64,000 bases of DNA from Atrina japonica (lineage: Eukaryota; Mollusca; Bivalvia; Pterioida; Pinnidae): the NCBI GenBank assembly GCA_030159075.1, contig BROG01000258.1, positions 790,001 to 854,000 on the forward strand. The letters are read 5' to 3'. The translations under genes and the position numbers were made by a program. A model generated the notes under the pieces. It ran no database searches, was not told the DNA's origin, and worked only from the letters and a program-made list of their open reading frames with translations. Positions within the stretch are counted from its first letter, which is position 1. Each line of letters begins with the position of its first letter. This document shows, piece by piece, positions 48,050 to 60,670 of this stretch.

Positions 48050-50085
48050 TTGTAAACATAATCCCTCCCGCGTTGTAGAAATTTTGCATACCCTAACTGT
48101 TAATCCCTCCTTCGTTGTAGAACTCCTACGTACCCTAACTGATAACCCTCTTGCGTTGTAGAACTCATGATTATCCTGACTGTTAATCCATCCTGTATTG
48201 TAGAACTTCTATATGCCCTAACTGTAAATCCCATCTGCGGTGTAGAACTCCTACGTACCCTAAATGTAGAACTTCTATATGCCCTAACTGTAAATCCCAT
48301 CTGCGGTGTAGAACTCCTACGTACCCTAAATGTAGAACTTCTATATGCCCTAACTGTAAATCCCATCTGCGTTGTAGAACTCCTACGTATCCTAAATGTA
48401 TAACTTCTATATGCCCTAACTGTAAATCCCATCTGCGGTGTAGAACTTCTACGTACCCTAAATGTAGAACTTCTATATACCCTAACTGTAAATCCCGCCT
48501 GCGTTGTAGAAGTCCTACGTACCTTAACTGTTAACCCTCCTGCGTTGTATAACTCTTGCACTTCCTAACTTCTAAACCTCCTGCATTGTAGAACTACTGC
48601 ATATCCTAACTGTTAATCCCTCTTGTGTTGCAGGACTCTTGCATATCATAACTGTTAATCCTTCTTGTGATGTAGAAGTCCTACATACCCTAACTGTTGA
48701 TCCCTCTTGCGTTGTCGGACCCTTGCATATTCCAACTGTTAATCCCTTCTGTGTTGTAGAACGCCTACATACCCTAACTGTTAATCCCTCTTGTGTTGTA
48801 GAACTCCAACGTGCCCTAACTGCTAATCCTCCTGTGTTGTAGAATTCATGCATATCCTAATTGTTAAACCTCCTGCGTTGTACAGCTCCTGCATGTCCTA
48901 ACTGTTAATCCCTCTTCCGCTGTAGGACTCTTGCATATCCTAACTGCAAACACTCCTGTGTTGTAGAAGTCCTACACACCCTAAATGTTGATCCCTCTTG
49001 CGTTGTAGGACTCTTGCATATTCTAACTGTTAATGATAATCCCTCCTGTATTGCAGAACTACATATTCTAATTGTTAATCCCTCTTGTGTTGTAGAACTT
49101 CTACGTACCCTAACTGTTAGTAGAACTCCTCCATATCCTTACTTTCAACCCCCCTTGTGTTGTAGAACTCCACCATATCCTAACTGTTAACCCCTCCTGT
49201 ATTGTAGAACTCCTCCTTATCCTAACTTTCAACCCCTACTGTGTTGTAGAACTCCACCATATCCTAACTGTTAACCCCTCCTGTGTTGTAGAACTCCACC
49301 ATATCCTAACTATTAACCCCTCCTGTGTTGTAGAACTTCACCATATCCTAACTATTAACCCCTATTGTGTTGTAGAACTCCTCTATATCCTAACTGTTAA
49401 TCCCTCCTTTGTTGTAGAACTCCTCCATATCCTAACTTTCAATCCCTCCTTTGTTGTAGAACTCCTCCATATCCTAACTGTTAACCCCTCCTTTGTTGTA
49501 GAACTCCTCCATATCCTAACTTTTAATCTCTGCTGTGTTGTAGAACTCTTTCATATCCTAACTGTTAATCCCTCCTGTGTTGTAGAACTCCTCCATATCC
49601 TAACTGTTCATCCCTCCTTTGTTGTAGAACTCCTCCATATCCTAACTGTTAATCCTTCCTGTGTTGTAGAACTCCTCCATATCCTAACTGTTAACCCCTC
49701 CTTTGTTGTAGAACTCCTCCATATCCTAACTTTTAATCCCTCATGTGTTGTAGAACTCCTCCATATCCTAACTGTTAATCCCTCCTGTGTTGTAGAACTC
49801 CTCCATATCCTAACTGTTAATCCCTCCTTTGTTGTAGAACTCCTCCATATCCTAACTGTTAATCCCTCCTTTGTTGTAGAACTCCTCCATATCCTAACTT
49901 TTAATCCCTCATGTGTTGTAGAACTCCTCCATATCCTAACTGTTCATCCCTCCTTTGTTGTAGAACTCCTCCATATCCTAACTTTTAATCTCTCCTGTGT
50001 TGTAGAACTCTTTCATATCCTAACTGTTAATCCCTCCTGTGTTGTAGAACTCCTTCATACCCTTACTGTTATTGCACTGTAAGTA
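48050..50085. repeat. 42-bp minisatellite, about 2 kb
   Basis: Roughly 45-50 copies of a 42-bp unit, ttgttgtagaactcctccat then atcctaactgttaatccctc ct. The right half (49100-50060) is homogeneous. The left half (48050-49050) is diverged, with a shortened variant block at 48200-48500 that alternates tgtagaacttctatatgccc and ctgcggtgtagaactcctac. The unit is a multiple of 3, so 14-residue periodic frames stay open on both strands (for example GFTVRAYRSS on the minus). These are not evidence of coding. Confidence 0.95.
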
Positions 50086-50289
50086 TAGATATTGACTTCT
50101 TCAAAACAACGTAACCAACAAGCATTTTAATAAGCCGATGTAAAGTTGTTCAATTTAAAAAATAATATAGAGTATCTTTTTCATGATATATTGCTCGCAA
50201 TATTAGACGATACTAGAGACACATAAAAACTAGCCATATTGAAGGATTCAAAGAGTATGTTTTGCACTTTAAACAATCACTAGACTAAC
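50086..50289. other. Unique spacer between two arrays
   Basis: About 200 bp of ordinary AT-rich DNA separates the 42-bp and 60-bp arrays. Confidence 0.5.
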
Positions 50290-50295
50290 ACTACT

Positions 50296-52638
50296 ATGAT
50301 TGCAGCTGCAGTTATAACAATCGTCGCTGCTACTATTGTTGCTGCTATTACTGTTGTTACTCCTACTGTCAATGCTACTACTGTTACTGCTATTACTGCT
50401 GTCACTACTGCAATTGCTACTCCTACTGTCACTACAACTACTGTCCCTGCCATTAGTGATGCCACTACTACTGTTGCTACTCCTACTGTCACTGCCACTA
50501 CTGTTCCTGCTATTACTGCTGCCACTACTACTGTTCCTACTCCTACTGTCACTGCTACTACTGTTCCTGCTATTAGTGCAGCCACTACTACTGTTGCTAC
50601 TCCTAATGCCACTGATATTACTGTTCTTGCTATTATTGTTGCCATTACTACTGTTGCTACTCCTACTGTCATTGCTACTACTGTTTCTGCTAATAGTGTT
50701 GCCACTACCACTGTTGCTACTCCTACTGTCACTACAACTACTGTTCCTGCTATTAGTGTTGCCACTACCACTGTTGCTACTCCTACTGTCACTGCTACTA
50801 CTGTTTTTGCTATTAGTGTTGCCACTTCTACTGTTGCTACTCCTAATGCCACTGCTACTACTGTTACTGCTATTAGTGTTGCCACTACTACTGTTGCTAC
50901 TCCTACTGTCACTGCTACTACTGTTCCTGCTATTACTGCTGCCACTACTACTGTCACTGCTTCTACTGTTCCTGCTATTGGTGTTGTCACTACTACTGTT
51001 GCTACTCCTACTGTCACTGCTACTACTGTTCCTACTATTAGTGTTGCCACTTCTACTGTTGCTACTCCTACTGTCACTGCTACTACTGTTCCTGCTATTA
51101 CTGCTGCTACTACTACTGTTCCTACTACTACTGTCACTGCTACTACTGTTTCTGCTATTAATGTTGCCACTTCTACTGTTGCTACTCCGAATGCCACTGC
51201 TGCTACTGTTCCTGCTATTAGTGTTGCCACTTATACTGTTGCTACTCCTACTGTCACTGCTACTACTGTTCCTACTATTACTGCTGCCACTACTACTGTT
51301 CCTACTCCTACTGTCACTGCTACTACTGTTCCTGCTATTGGTGTTGTCACTACTACTGTTGCTACTCCTACTGTCACTGCTACTACTGTTCCTACTATTA
51401 GTGTTGCCACTTCTACTGTTGCTACTCCTACTGTCACTGCTACTACTGTTCCTGCTCTTACTGCTGCCACTACTACTGTTCCTACTCCTACTGTCACTGC
51501 TACTACTGTTCCTGCTATAACTGTTGCCACTACTACTGTTGCTACTCCTACTGTCACTACAACTACTGTCCCTTCCATTAGTGATGCCACTACTACTGTT
51601 GCTACTCCTACTGTCACTGCCACTACTGTTCCTGCTATTACTGCTGCTACTACTACTGTTCCTACTCCTACTGTCACTGCTACTACTGTTCCTGCTATTA
51701 GTGCAGCCACTACTACTGTTGCTACTCCTAATGCCACTGATATTACTGTTCTTGCTATTATTATTGCCATTACTACTGTTGCTACTCCTACTGTCATTGC
51801 TACTACTGTTTCTGCTAATAGTGTTGCCACTACCACTGTTGCTACTCCTACTGTCACTACAACTACTGTTCCTGCTATTAGTGTTGCCACTACCACTGTT
51901 GCTACTCCTACTGTCACTGCTACTACTGTTTTTGCTATTAGTGTTGCCACTTCTACTGTTGCTACTCCTAATGCCACTGCTACTACTGTTACTGCTATTA
52001 GTGTTGCCACTACTACTGTTGGTACTCCTACTGTCACTGCTACTACTGTTCCTGCTATTAGTGTTGCCACTTCTACTGTTGCTACTCCTACCGTCACTGC
52101 TACTACTGTTCCTGCTATTACTGCTGCCACTACTACTGTCACTGCTTCTACTGTTCCTGCTATTGGTGTTGTCACTACTACTGTTGCTAATCCTACTGTC
52201 ACTGCTACTACTGTTCCTACTATTAGTGTTGCCACTTCTACTGTTGCTACTCCTACTGTTCCTGCTATTACTGCTGCTACTTCTACTGTTCCTACTACTA
52301 CTGTCACTGCTACTACTGTTTCTGCTATTAGTGTTGCCACTTCTACTGTTGCTACTCCTAATGCCACTGCTGCTACTGTTCCTGCTATTAGTGTTGCCAC
52401 TTATACTGTTGCTACTCCTACTGTCACTGCTACTACTGTTCCTACTATTACTGCTGCCACTACTACTGTTCCTACTCCTTCTGTCACTGCTACTACTGTT
52501 CCTGCTATTAGTGTTGCCACTACTACTGTTGCTACTCCTACTGTCACTGCTACTACTGTTTCTGATATTAGTGTTGCCACTTCTACTGTTGGTAGTCCTA
52601 CTGTCACTGCTATCACAACGTTTGCATTGATTTATTGA
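50296..52638 (+). repeat. 60-bp satellite with 15-bp subunits and a 780-codon open frame
   Basis: The unit is four 15-bp subunits ending actgtt or similar, repeated about 38 times. It has a higher-order period of 1125 bp: the attagtgatgcc variant at 50452 recurs at 51577 and its neighbours follow in the same order. The plus frame starting at 50296 translates to a Thr/Val/Ala repeat (ATPTVTATTVPAISVATTTV) and ends at TGA 52636-52638. It has no signal peptide, no cysteine and no non-repeat domain. Because 15 and 60 are multiples of 3 and the unit lacks stops, a second plus frame (poly-Leu) and minus frames (316 and 389 codons) are also open. A mucin-like exon is possible but the frame itself does not prove coding. 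Confidence 0.9.
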
Positions 52639-52639
52639 A

Positions 52640-53660
52640 TCATGCCATAGCAGTGGATGTCGATAAACCGATATACAACATCAGTAATGAATAATATAAA
52701 GTAAACCACAGGGGAGTAAGCAATCCTTAAAGACCGTCACAACAACCGGGAGGCTGTCCAATATACAAGAAACATCCCCTGCACACAGTCTGTATAGCAG
52801 TTCAACAACATCAATTGTTGACCTATAAGTAACACAACATCCCATATTTAACTGTAATACAGGTATTATATATTCTATCGACGACCATTAAATGTGCGAA
52901 ATATTGACTTCCATAGTGTTCTTGCACAATTAGATAAACTATTAGTTTTTTTCGGATATACACAGTTACATTAAATTCGATCTTAACTGATGAAGTCTTA
53001 CATTAAAATTATCAAGTTTCCCTATATTTGTTTACTTAACTACCCGACAATTTCTGAAAATACCACCTCAAAACTTTTATTGTTAGTGACTTCTAAAGAA
53101 AATGGTTTTATATGGATTCGGTGCATCACAGTATTCCCATATTTTATGCTTTTACTCTATGTGGTTCATAATGATTCTTCTTATCCTTGTTAATTCATTG
53201 ACCCCTGTAACCACATTTGAACTCATCTGTCTCAAAATAAAGTCTATTGTCAGGATTCATGAGTGCATGGTTTAAATTCTAAATTTGACAATAATTCTAT
53301 GTGCAATATTGAATTGTTCACCCCTGAATTATGACAGTAGACCAGACTATTTATTGATTTGGGCAAGTCTAAATGTGACTACAGGGGTTGATGAGTTGAA
53401 AGTCTCGGAGAGGCCACGCATTGAGATCCGTAAGCCTCACAGCGACACCATGAATAAAGAGAGATAATTCGTATTACATTTAGGTACAAACAGTGTCAAC
53501 TTTTAGAGACTTTTGACCCTCTTCAACGTACATTCAGTCCTTCTGTAGAAAGGCTTGATAATATTTTGTAAAATAAATAATTGAGTAGGCCTACTGGTTA
53601 CAGTGAAGTTTGACTGTACACCCGTATTAATTTGATGTACAATTATTGTGTTCGTTATGC
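52640..53660. other. AT-rich DNA, no feature seen
   Basis: The short ORFs at 52990-53193 and 53285-53467 lack support. Confidence 0.3.
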
Positions 53661-53669
53661 ATGTTTTTT

Positions 53670-53915
53670 TTTATTGTTGTTTAACGTCCCACTAAAGAAT
53701 CTTTCACTCATATGGAGACGTCACCAAATGCCGGTGATTGCGGTCATTGAGCGGTGAGGGTTCTTTAACGCGCCGACACATACTGTGACACGTGAACTCC
53801 ATTTTTATTGCCTCAGTCCGAAGGACCGGAAACCGACCTGCCGCCAGCTGGACTCGAACTCACGACCTCATGATCAAGAGTCGACCGCGCTACCGACTGA
53901 GCCAGGCCGGCTCTC
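53670..53915 (-). mobile_element. tRNA-derived SINE, copy 3 (internal deletion)
   Basis: Same family and orientation as copies 1 and 2. The tRNA head is the best preserved in the window: read on the minus strand, ggcctggctcagtcggtagc then gagttcgagtcc. About 35 bp of the middle (the ggcctatgctcgg part) are deleted between gccggtga and ttgcggtcattgag. Confidence 0.85.
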
Positions 53916-54125
53916 GTTATTCATTCCATTGACTTATTGGTACTTTTAGTGGTGTCTTTTGCTAACTTTTAAAATGGAAATTTAAAAGTGAGCACCTGAC
54001 TAATTTCCAGTTTAAAAGTTAGCAAAAGACAGTTGTATCATCATTATTCTACATTTTGATTAGCGAGGTAAAACACTGGAAAATCAAAAACTGAAGCATG
54101 AAAGTTCCTATATTGGAGTACTTCG

Positions 54126-54498
54126 CAAAGGAGGCATTAGCTGTGCTTACCAAAAAGAATTATTTCAATTTTTTCAACTTTTACTACTTGCACTTGGTGT
54201 ACAAAAGCACATAAGAGCCATACACAGACATAAAAAAATCATATATTCCTTTATATTTTGTGAAAGTTACGTCAGGTCCAGTGTGGTATTCATATACAAA
54301 TAGTAAGGTTGAGTTTGAAATCAGTTGTAATTGAAAAAAGTGCCAAACCTGGGTTTCTCAAGCAATGTTCACAAAATATATAGGAATTTAAGAATTTTTA
54401 TGTCTGTGTATATTTAATTTTCGTTATTTTATATCAATCAAAGTAGTAAAAAGGAAGAAAATGTTTCTGAAAAAAAGGTACAGCTAATAACCCTTTAA
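54126..54498 (+). mobile_element. MITE family A, complete copy
   Basis: Left end aaaggaggcattagctgtg and right end acagctaataaccctttaa. The interior matches the copy at 13874 (gtcaggtccagtgtggtatt, tatatcaatcaaagtagtaa). Confidence 0.75.
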
Positions 54499-54766
54499 CA
54501 CTGCAGAGTTGACTAGCGACCATTTTTATATAGAACAGAACTTTACCATCAAGTCAGAACCTATAGATAACTGACCAACCCCTGAAAACAATGAGCGTTT
54601 CTGTAAATGAATGACTTAGACCAGTCCAAATGTGTCTTTAGAACTGAATGAGTTAAAAATGAATTGCTTTGTCCGAGTATTTTTATTATTATTTCAATGA
54701 TGGCCAATATTCGACAATATCTGCCATAGTTATGGGACTTTAATTTACTTATTAATGTTTGTTTGT

Positions 54767-54953
54767 TTATTGTTGTCTAACGTCCCACTCAAGAATATTA
54801 CACTCATATGGAGACGTCACTATATGCCGGTGAAGGGCTTCAAATTTTGGTCTATGCTCGGCACTTACGGCCATTAAGCAGTGAGGGTTCTTTAACGTGC
54901 CGACACCTACTGTGACACGGGACCTCGGTTTTTACTGTCTCATCCGAAAGACA
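54767..54953 (-). mobile_element. tRNA-derived SINE, copy 4 (head missing)
   Basis: Begins gtttgtttattgttgtctaa and includes the middle and gacacggg block, but stops at tcatccgaaagacag before the tRNA head. It is truncated at the 5' end, in the same orientation as the other copies. Confidence 0.8.
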
Positions 54954-56068
54954 GTTTACTTATTAATAGTGTAGCGCTTAGAATATATTTTAAGCACATC
55001 TTCAAGATGTTTATCATGTGTGAGTATTGGGAGCCTATCGGATAATGTCCCTTTCCTTATCAACCGCTGCGCAAACTGTCGCTTTATGTAGTTCCGGGTT
55101 TTTTTATTTTTAATCTTATAACACTGATTAACTCGAATAAATACAGCGCCCTCCAGGGTCCTCCAGATGTTAATGTAGTGATCGTAGTAAGCGGACTATA
55201 ACGACTGAATTATTCAGGTTAAACACTAGACACTGACTAACTCGAATCATTACAGCTCCCTCTTCCGGTCAAAGTCCTCCAGCTGCCCTCTAAATCAGGT
55301 GACCAAAAAAGAGATGTTCAATATATGATTCTGCGCAGTTTGGATTTCCGTTTCAAATTTGAAAGCTATCGAGTATAAATGAATGTTAAACAAAACAAAG
55401 AAAATGTATTGAATGCATACTGCAAATAAATAATAGGTATTTAGTTGTAATTTCACCAATGGGTTATGATAAGTCGCACCTTCCTTTTACCAGTAATTTG
55501 AAAAAAACGACTGTTGTGAAAATGTCACTGCAACGTCACAAAATTATGAGGTAAATTACTGTGGAAGGGAGATACTTTTTTATGAAATATCTAATTTGAT
55601 TTGTTTAATGTATATTGTGTATATAACTGTCTTTCAGCAACTGTTATATTATTACCTGAATATTGAATGGTTACACATTTGCAAGAGGAATAACTCTTGT
55701 GACCTTATTTAAATTAAAATTTGTTAGAGTTAACTTTCTTTGTGATCTGACATTTGTCCAGTTCCTATCTAAAAACTATTTCTATTGGTTACTTATTTTT
55801 GGTGTGAATATCCTTCCATTCTACTAGATGTAAATTTTCCATTGGCTTGAACATTTAAACTTATTTTGTTGTAGAATAACTTTGTTAATTATTATATTAC
55901 AAGCATTTTGACAGTGAGTATCTTTGTATTTTTTGTATTTTAAATTTATTAATTTGATTTACATACTATTTTGTAAAGATTTATATCATATAAAATGAAT
56001 TACAATAATTCCTGATCTAATTTGAACCATCTCATTTTTTTGTAAATGTTGATATAAAATTAAATGAA
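54954..56068. other. AT-rich DNA, no feature seen
   Basis: Two similar phrases (actgattaactcgaataaat, then cactgactaactcgaatcat) lie about 110 bp apart near 55120 and 55230; this is a minor local repeat. No gene recognised. Confidence 0.3.
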
Positions 56069-56526
56069 TTACAGTCAAACCTGTTTTCAGCAGTCACCCA
56101 GGGGAAACTGAAAAAGTGGCTGCATAAGACAGGTGGCCTTTGGTTCAAGGTTGACAAAAATCACAATAAATTTGGTGTCCACTATGCAGCATATAGCAAC
56201 ACATGTATATTCATATACCAATGGGTGATAGTTTGATGTTAAGATGATCAGGTGTCAAAATCATGTACATAACAGTGCTGCCAATCTTACTTCTTTACAG
56301 GTTTTCGAAAATTAGATCATGCGATCAACCATCCTCAAAAAATGGCTGCTGAAAACAGTGTGACCAAGCATTTTGTCCTGTATATCACTGGCCTTTGGCC
56401 GCGTTAGACAGGTGGCTGCTGGTTTAGGTATGTTTATATAGTGAAATTGATTGGGGGAACAGAAACTGGCTGTTGAAGACGAGTGGCTGCTAAAAACAGG
56501 TGGCCTTTAAGGCAGGTTTGACTGTA
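56069..56526. mobile_element. TIR element family B, copy 3 (longest)
   Basis: 458 bp between ttacagtcaaacctg and caggtttgactgta. The interior has several gacaggtggcctttgg and tggctgctgaaaacag phrases in both halves, partly as inverted copies, so the element may fold into a long hairpin. No coding frame. Confidence 0.7.
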
Positions 56527-56866
56527 TTTAAATCAAATAAAGTTTCTAAAATATTTTAAGTTCATAAATTAATAGAGATTAATATTTATATTAGTTTTTA
56601 TGAATTAAATGTATATGCAAGTGTATAATTTTGTTTATATTGGTTTACAGGGAAATGTTAAAAAACGAACAAAACTGAATATCACTCAGTAAGAAGTTAA
56701 TATTTACACAGAACCATATTCGGGTATATGAATTATTGTATTCATTTTGTGATTAAATTTAATACATATTAATAAAGAATATTCCATTATTATCCATTTG
56801 GTGAAAAGTATAATTTCTATTTATTGTATAGTTTGAAAAGAATATTTTCAATTTACTCTGTTTATT

Positions 56867-56870
<4 letters not shown>

Positions 56871-56919
<49 letters not shown>
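56871..56919. repeat. (GT)n microsatellite
   Basis: About 24 gt units. It lies about 120 bp upstream of the gypsy primer-binding site and may sit inside the 5' LTR. Confidence 0.95.
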
Positions 56920-56921
<2 letters not shown>

Positions 56922-57040
56922 CACTTGTATTTATACAGTGTGAAAAAAGTGAAGAAATAATTTGGGAACATAAAAATTAACTATCGAACCCAGATCAAGG
57001 TGTTTGTGATATTTATTACCCAAATCCACCATGCTACAAA

Positions 57041-57058
57041 TGGCGCCTAACGTTGGTG
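57041..57058 (+). promoter_or_regulatory. Probable primer-binding site of the gypsy element
   Basis: The sequence tggcgcctaacgttggtg fits the tRNA-complementary primer site found directly after the 5' LTR in Ty3/gypsy elements. The preceding bases (ctacaaa) would be the end of the LTR, whose left boundary I cannot place. Confidence 0.5.
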
Positions 57059-57639
57059 CATATGCTAGCAGCGACTTGAATCATGAGGAACATTGACTGT
57101 GTATGTGTGAAACATTTTTTGTGATTCAGTGAATTGGTAACAGAGTGTGGTGTTACATATTGCGAATTACATATTGGCGAGAAACTATTCCGAGGAATAC
57201 TGTGATCTGAGCAGATTAGACTTTCCATTATGAGTGTAATACTGATGAACTATATATCAGATTAGACATTAGTCCATTCTTCATAGCTTGTCATATCCTA
57301 CAAGTGCAGATATTGTGACTTTGCTATATTCTGGTACCACCATCATCAAAGAGCTGATATTAGAATGAATTGTCTGATTGTTACCGTACCTAATCAGTGT
57401 AGAATTTAGTGTGAACATTGTGACTTTTGTTATAACCTGTAATAGTACAAGAGTGACTATATGTGAACACGAGAAACCAAAATGTCAAAAGATTTAAGAA
57501 ACAGAGAAAGTAGATCCCATAGAACAAGTGAAGATAGCAGGCAATATAGATAATTTACAGAGAGAGGGGCAAGAGTTTCTCTACATCAGATACACTCCTC
57601 AGTTTTCAGGTTTACTCAAGACAGTATCCAATGATACCT

Positions 57640-58374
57640 CTTGGTTTCAGAGGTCTACAATCAGATACAGACATAGGATCTCAGATTTTTATATATACAG
57701 ACATAGGACACACCACCATGGTAAAACATCGGATTGACCTTACAGATGATGCACCATTTAAGCAGCCAACAAGACGAATACCTCCAGCTATGTTTGATGA
57801 AGTCAAGCAACATCTATCACAGCTGTTGAATGCAGGTATCATCAGAAAGTTAAAGTCACCATGGTCCAGCAATATTGTACTTTGTCGCAAGAAGATCGGA
57901 TAACTACGCATGTGTGTTGACTTCAGACAACTTAAAAGCAGCACAAAGAAAGACTCCTATGCATTACCTGGCACTGAAGATATACTTGATGCTCTGAGTG
58001 GAAACAAATATTTTACCATACTGGATATGAAGAGCGGCTATCATCAAGTGGAGATAGAAGAGCAACATAAAGAGAGAACAGCCTTCACTGTTGGTCCCTT
58101 AGGCTTTTATGAGTACAACAGAATGCCGTTTGGATTAATTAACGCCCCGGCAACATACCAGCGACTCATGGAACAATGTTTCGAGGGTTTGCATCTGAAG
58201 ATTTGCTATGTATATTTAGATGACATCATAATTTTCTCCAAAACATTCGACGAACACCTGTGTAGATTAGAAACAATATTTCAGCATTTGTGTAAAGTCA
58301 ACCTGAAACTATCACCGAAGAAATGTGAATTCTTTAAGCATAGAGTTAGATATGTAGGCAACATAGTATCAGAA
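57640..58374 (+). pseudogene. Ty3/gypsy reverse transcriptase, left part
   Basis: One frame runs from HTTMVKHRIDL through LNAGIIRKLKSPWSSNIVL, ILDMKSGYHQVEI and FGLINAPATYQRLME to the catalytic YVYLDDIIIFSKT and KCEFFKHRVRYVGNIVSE. It has one in-frame nonsense codon (TAA 57901-57903) just before LRMCVDFRQLK. Only about 600 bp separate it from the primer-binding site, so gag and protease are almost entirely deleted. The frame is cut at 58374 by the Penelope-like insertion and resumes at 60671. Confidence 0.9.
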
Positions 58375-60670
58375 TAAAATGAAGAAGTACCAATTAATAA
58401 TCGAAGCTCAAGTCCATTAGAACACGGCGAATTAAATGTGCAATGGTCTCAACATGAAGAACAATTGCGAATCCCAAATGGGATAGGGCCAAGTGTCCAT
58501 GGCATGCCACACCCGTCGCAAATGTTCAATTGAAACCTTTCTAGTACGATGAACGGGTCAAATTCGGTGAAAAGGTCAAGTTTGGTGAAGAGGTCAAGTT
58601 CGGTGAAAAGCAGGAGTCACTGCCCGTGGCCGTGCTCCAGAATACTATCTAATATTATTGAGAGGGGGACTTCATAATGTTTAACAAGATCCCCGTACCG
58701 ACCATAAAACTTTCTAAACGACGATTTCAAGCGTTCAGCAACGTAACCTTGTGTAAGTAATTTATTTGCGAGTCGTTTCGCTCTCAGAATAAAACATTCA
58801 TAAGAAGAGCATGTCCTGGCATAACGTATAAGTTGTGAAATGAAAACGCCATAGGCAGGAGAAGATGGAATATTACTACTTAGAAATAGGAAGTTCGTGA
58901 TATGGAAATTGAAAGCGTCGCGTGTCATTAAGGGAGGTGTGAAGTTGACCGTCCTTTCCAATCGACAGGAGTAAATCTAGGTAAGAAGCAGATGTGTTGC
59001 TCTCTGTCGTCTCATTGATCTCTAGCTCTACAGGATATATCTGGCCGAGGTAATTCTGAATTATTTATGGACAGGACGTCATCGAGGGTATATGTAAGTA
59101 AAATTGAACCGAGATGCTAACTGTTTGTTTCCTTTGGAGAGCAGAGACAGTATAAATTCCGCTTCATATGAATACAAAAAGATGTCAACCAAAAGAGTTG
59201 CACAATTTATACCCATTGGAATGCCGACAAACTGTTGGAAAACTATTCCCGTAAAAACTACGAATATGTTGTCCACCAAAAACCCCCAACATCTTGATAA
59301 TATCGTTCTCAGTGTACTTGTTATTGGAATCAGAGTGTTCCTTCACAAAATAAGGTTCCTCGTGACCTAACAGTAAATACATGTATTTATATCTGCGATT
59401 TCCATTTATGAATACAAAAGAGTTTTGTATAATAGATGTTAACCTGTTTTGGAGTTTTTGATGAGGAATTGTGTAAAGCGTGGAAAAATTAAAAGACTTG
59501 ATGCTTGTAATATGTTTAAAATTTGGAGACTTTAAATGTTCCAACAATTATTTTGAATTATTTAGGATCCACATCTGATTGACTCCGCTTCTTGAGTAGG
59601 CCGTTGTACAATACTTCTGAATACCTTGTTTAATATGTGTAAGAAGTTTGGTGAGTAAAATAGATAAAGGCTTGGTGGAACACTTCGATGACCCCGCAAT
59701 GAATCGGTGTTTATGGAAATTTTTGTGCATATTGGAATCCAATAAATGTATGGCAATTCAAGCTCGGCGTCACTTGTGGGTATTCCAAACGCTGTGAGAA
59801 CGGATTTATGATTATCTAAGACTTCAGAGGTAGAGAAATCGGTGAGAGTGTATGTAGGGTTTCCAGGAGTGTGTTGATTCCAAGTTCCTCTTGTAGAATG
59901 TTGAAGGAGTATTGCCTGCAGACAAATGTGAAGTTGTTAGATGCTTTGTCAGCAGGGAAGATGATAAAATTTTCGTGGAGACGGGAAAGTTATCAGACAA
60001 TATCAGGATCACGACAAACTGAATTGTGTTTTGTGTTGACAGAATGTTTAAGTTGTCGAATTCCTCGTTTAAGAACATTACCGATCGACTTAATCCACTC
60101 TGAAAGAGTATCAAGTTCGACATCCTCTGTCGAAGCCCAACGTACGGCGCACTGTTCACATGCGTCCATAATAATTTCAAAATTTTGGCACCATGTAAAC
60201 GAGACAGGTTCCCTATATTTTGGACCTTTGAATAAATATCTCTCAATTTTCTGTTACGAACAATGTTGAGATCACCTGTAACAACATTATCACACGGAGC
60301 GTACATGAACTCAGATGTAGAACAGGTACAAGGTGGAAGGTTCTGGGAAAAGCTGAGTAAATTGAGTTGCTGCAGACTAGCTTTGTAATTGAATATTTTA
60401 GAGGCAACTGAACGCGTATAGCTATAGGAAATACATTGGTGAATCTTTGCATCGGAAGTTTGGAGGGATCTTAATTTGGACGGATTTTTCGTTCAAAATA
60501 TTGTTTATATTCAAAGCGTCAATGCCCTTATTGGCAAATTTGACCTTGAGAAACGGGTGATTATTCGTTTCTTTATGTTCTATCTGTTGTATGAAATGTC
60601 CAAATTGATACCATGAAGTCGATGCTCTGGAGAACCAGCATCAGTAAAACAAGTTTTACATTTGTACAAG
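58375..60670 (-). mobile_element. Penelope-like retroelement inserted in the gypsy element
   Basis: About 2.3 kb of decayed RT in the orientation opposite to its host. Minus-strand pieces: zinc-finger-like LPPCTC followed by VVTGDLNIV (60360-60240), ENFIIFPADKASNNF (about 59960), HRFIAGSSKCSTKPLSILL (59720-59650), SIKSFNFSTLYTIPH and FVKEHSDSNNKY (59500-59330), IPMGINCATLLVDIFLYSYE (about 59210), a frameshifted DDVLSINN catalytic site (about 59080), and FHITNFLFLSSNIP to a stop at 58617. At least four frameshifts are present. Its C-terminus and 3' tail differ from the element at 29718, so it is a different family. tcagaa stands at both junctions. Confidence 0.85.
58556..58613. repeat. Three 18-bp tandem units in the Penelope-like 3' tail
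   Basis: Units tcaaattcggtgaaaagg, tcaagtttggtgaagagg and tcaagttcggtgaaaagc stand in tandem. Short repeats near the 3' end are common in elements that prime on the target. Confidence 0.8.

Noticed and set aside
48100..48853. Minus-strand 14-residue repeat proteins (153 and 93 codons)
   Set aside because: The 42-bp unit is a multiple of 3 and keeps frames open by chance. Units elsewhere in the same array break the frame.
48050..50085. CRISPR-like array of regularly spaced repeats
   Set aside because: The units are contiguous 42-bp tandem copies without unique spacers, in a eukaryotic context. The 19-bp array at 37664 was rejected for the same reason.
50336..52630. Poly-Leu plus-strand frames (394 and 368 codons) and minus-strand Val/Ala frames (316 and 389 codons)
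   Set aside because: By-products of a stop-free repeat with a period divisible by 3. At most one frame could be real, and the 780-codon frame is the most complete.
53860..53915. Functional tRNA gene on the minus strand
   Set aside because: Box A and box B are present, but the head is fused to the SINE body and no acceptor stem closes it.
59104..60269. Plus-strand ORFs of 88 and 132 codons
   Set aside because: They lie opposite the Penelope-like reverse transcriptase, whose minus-strand translation shows conserved motifs.
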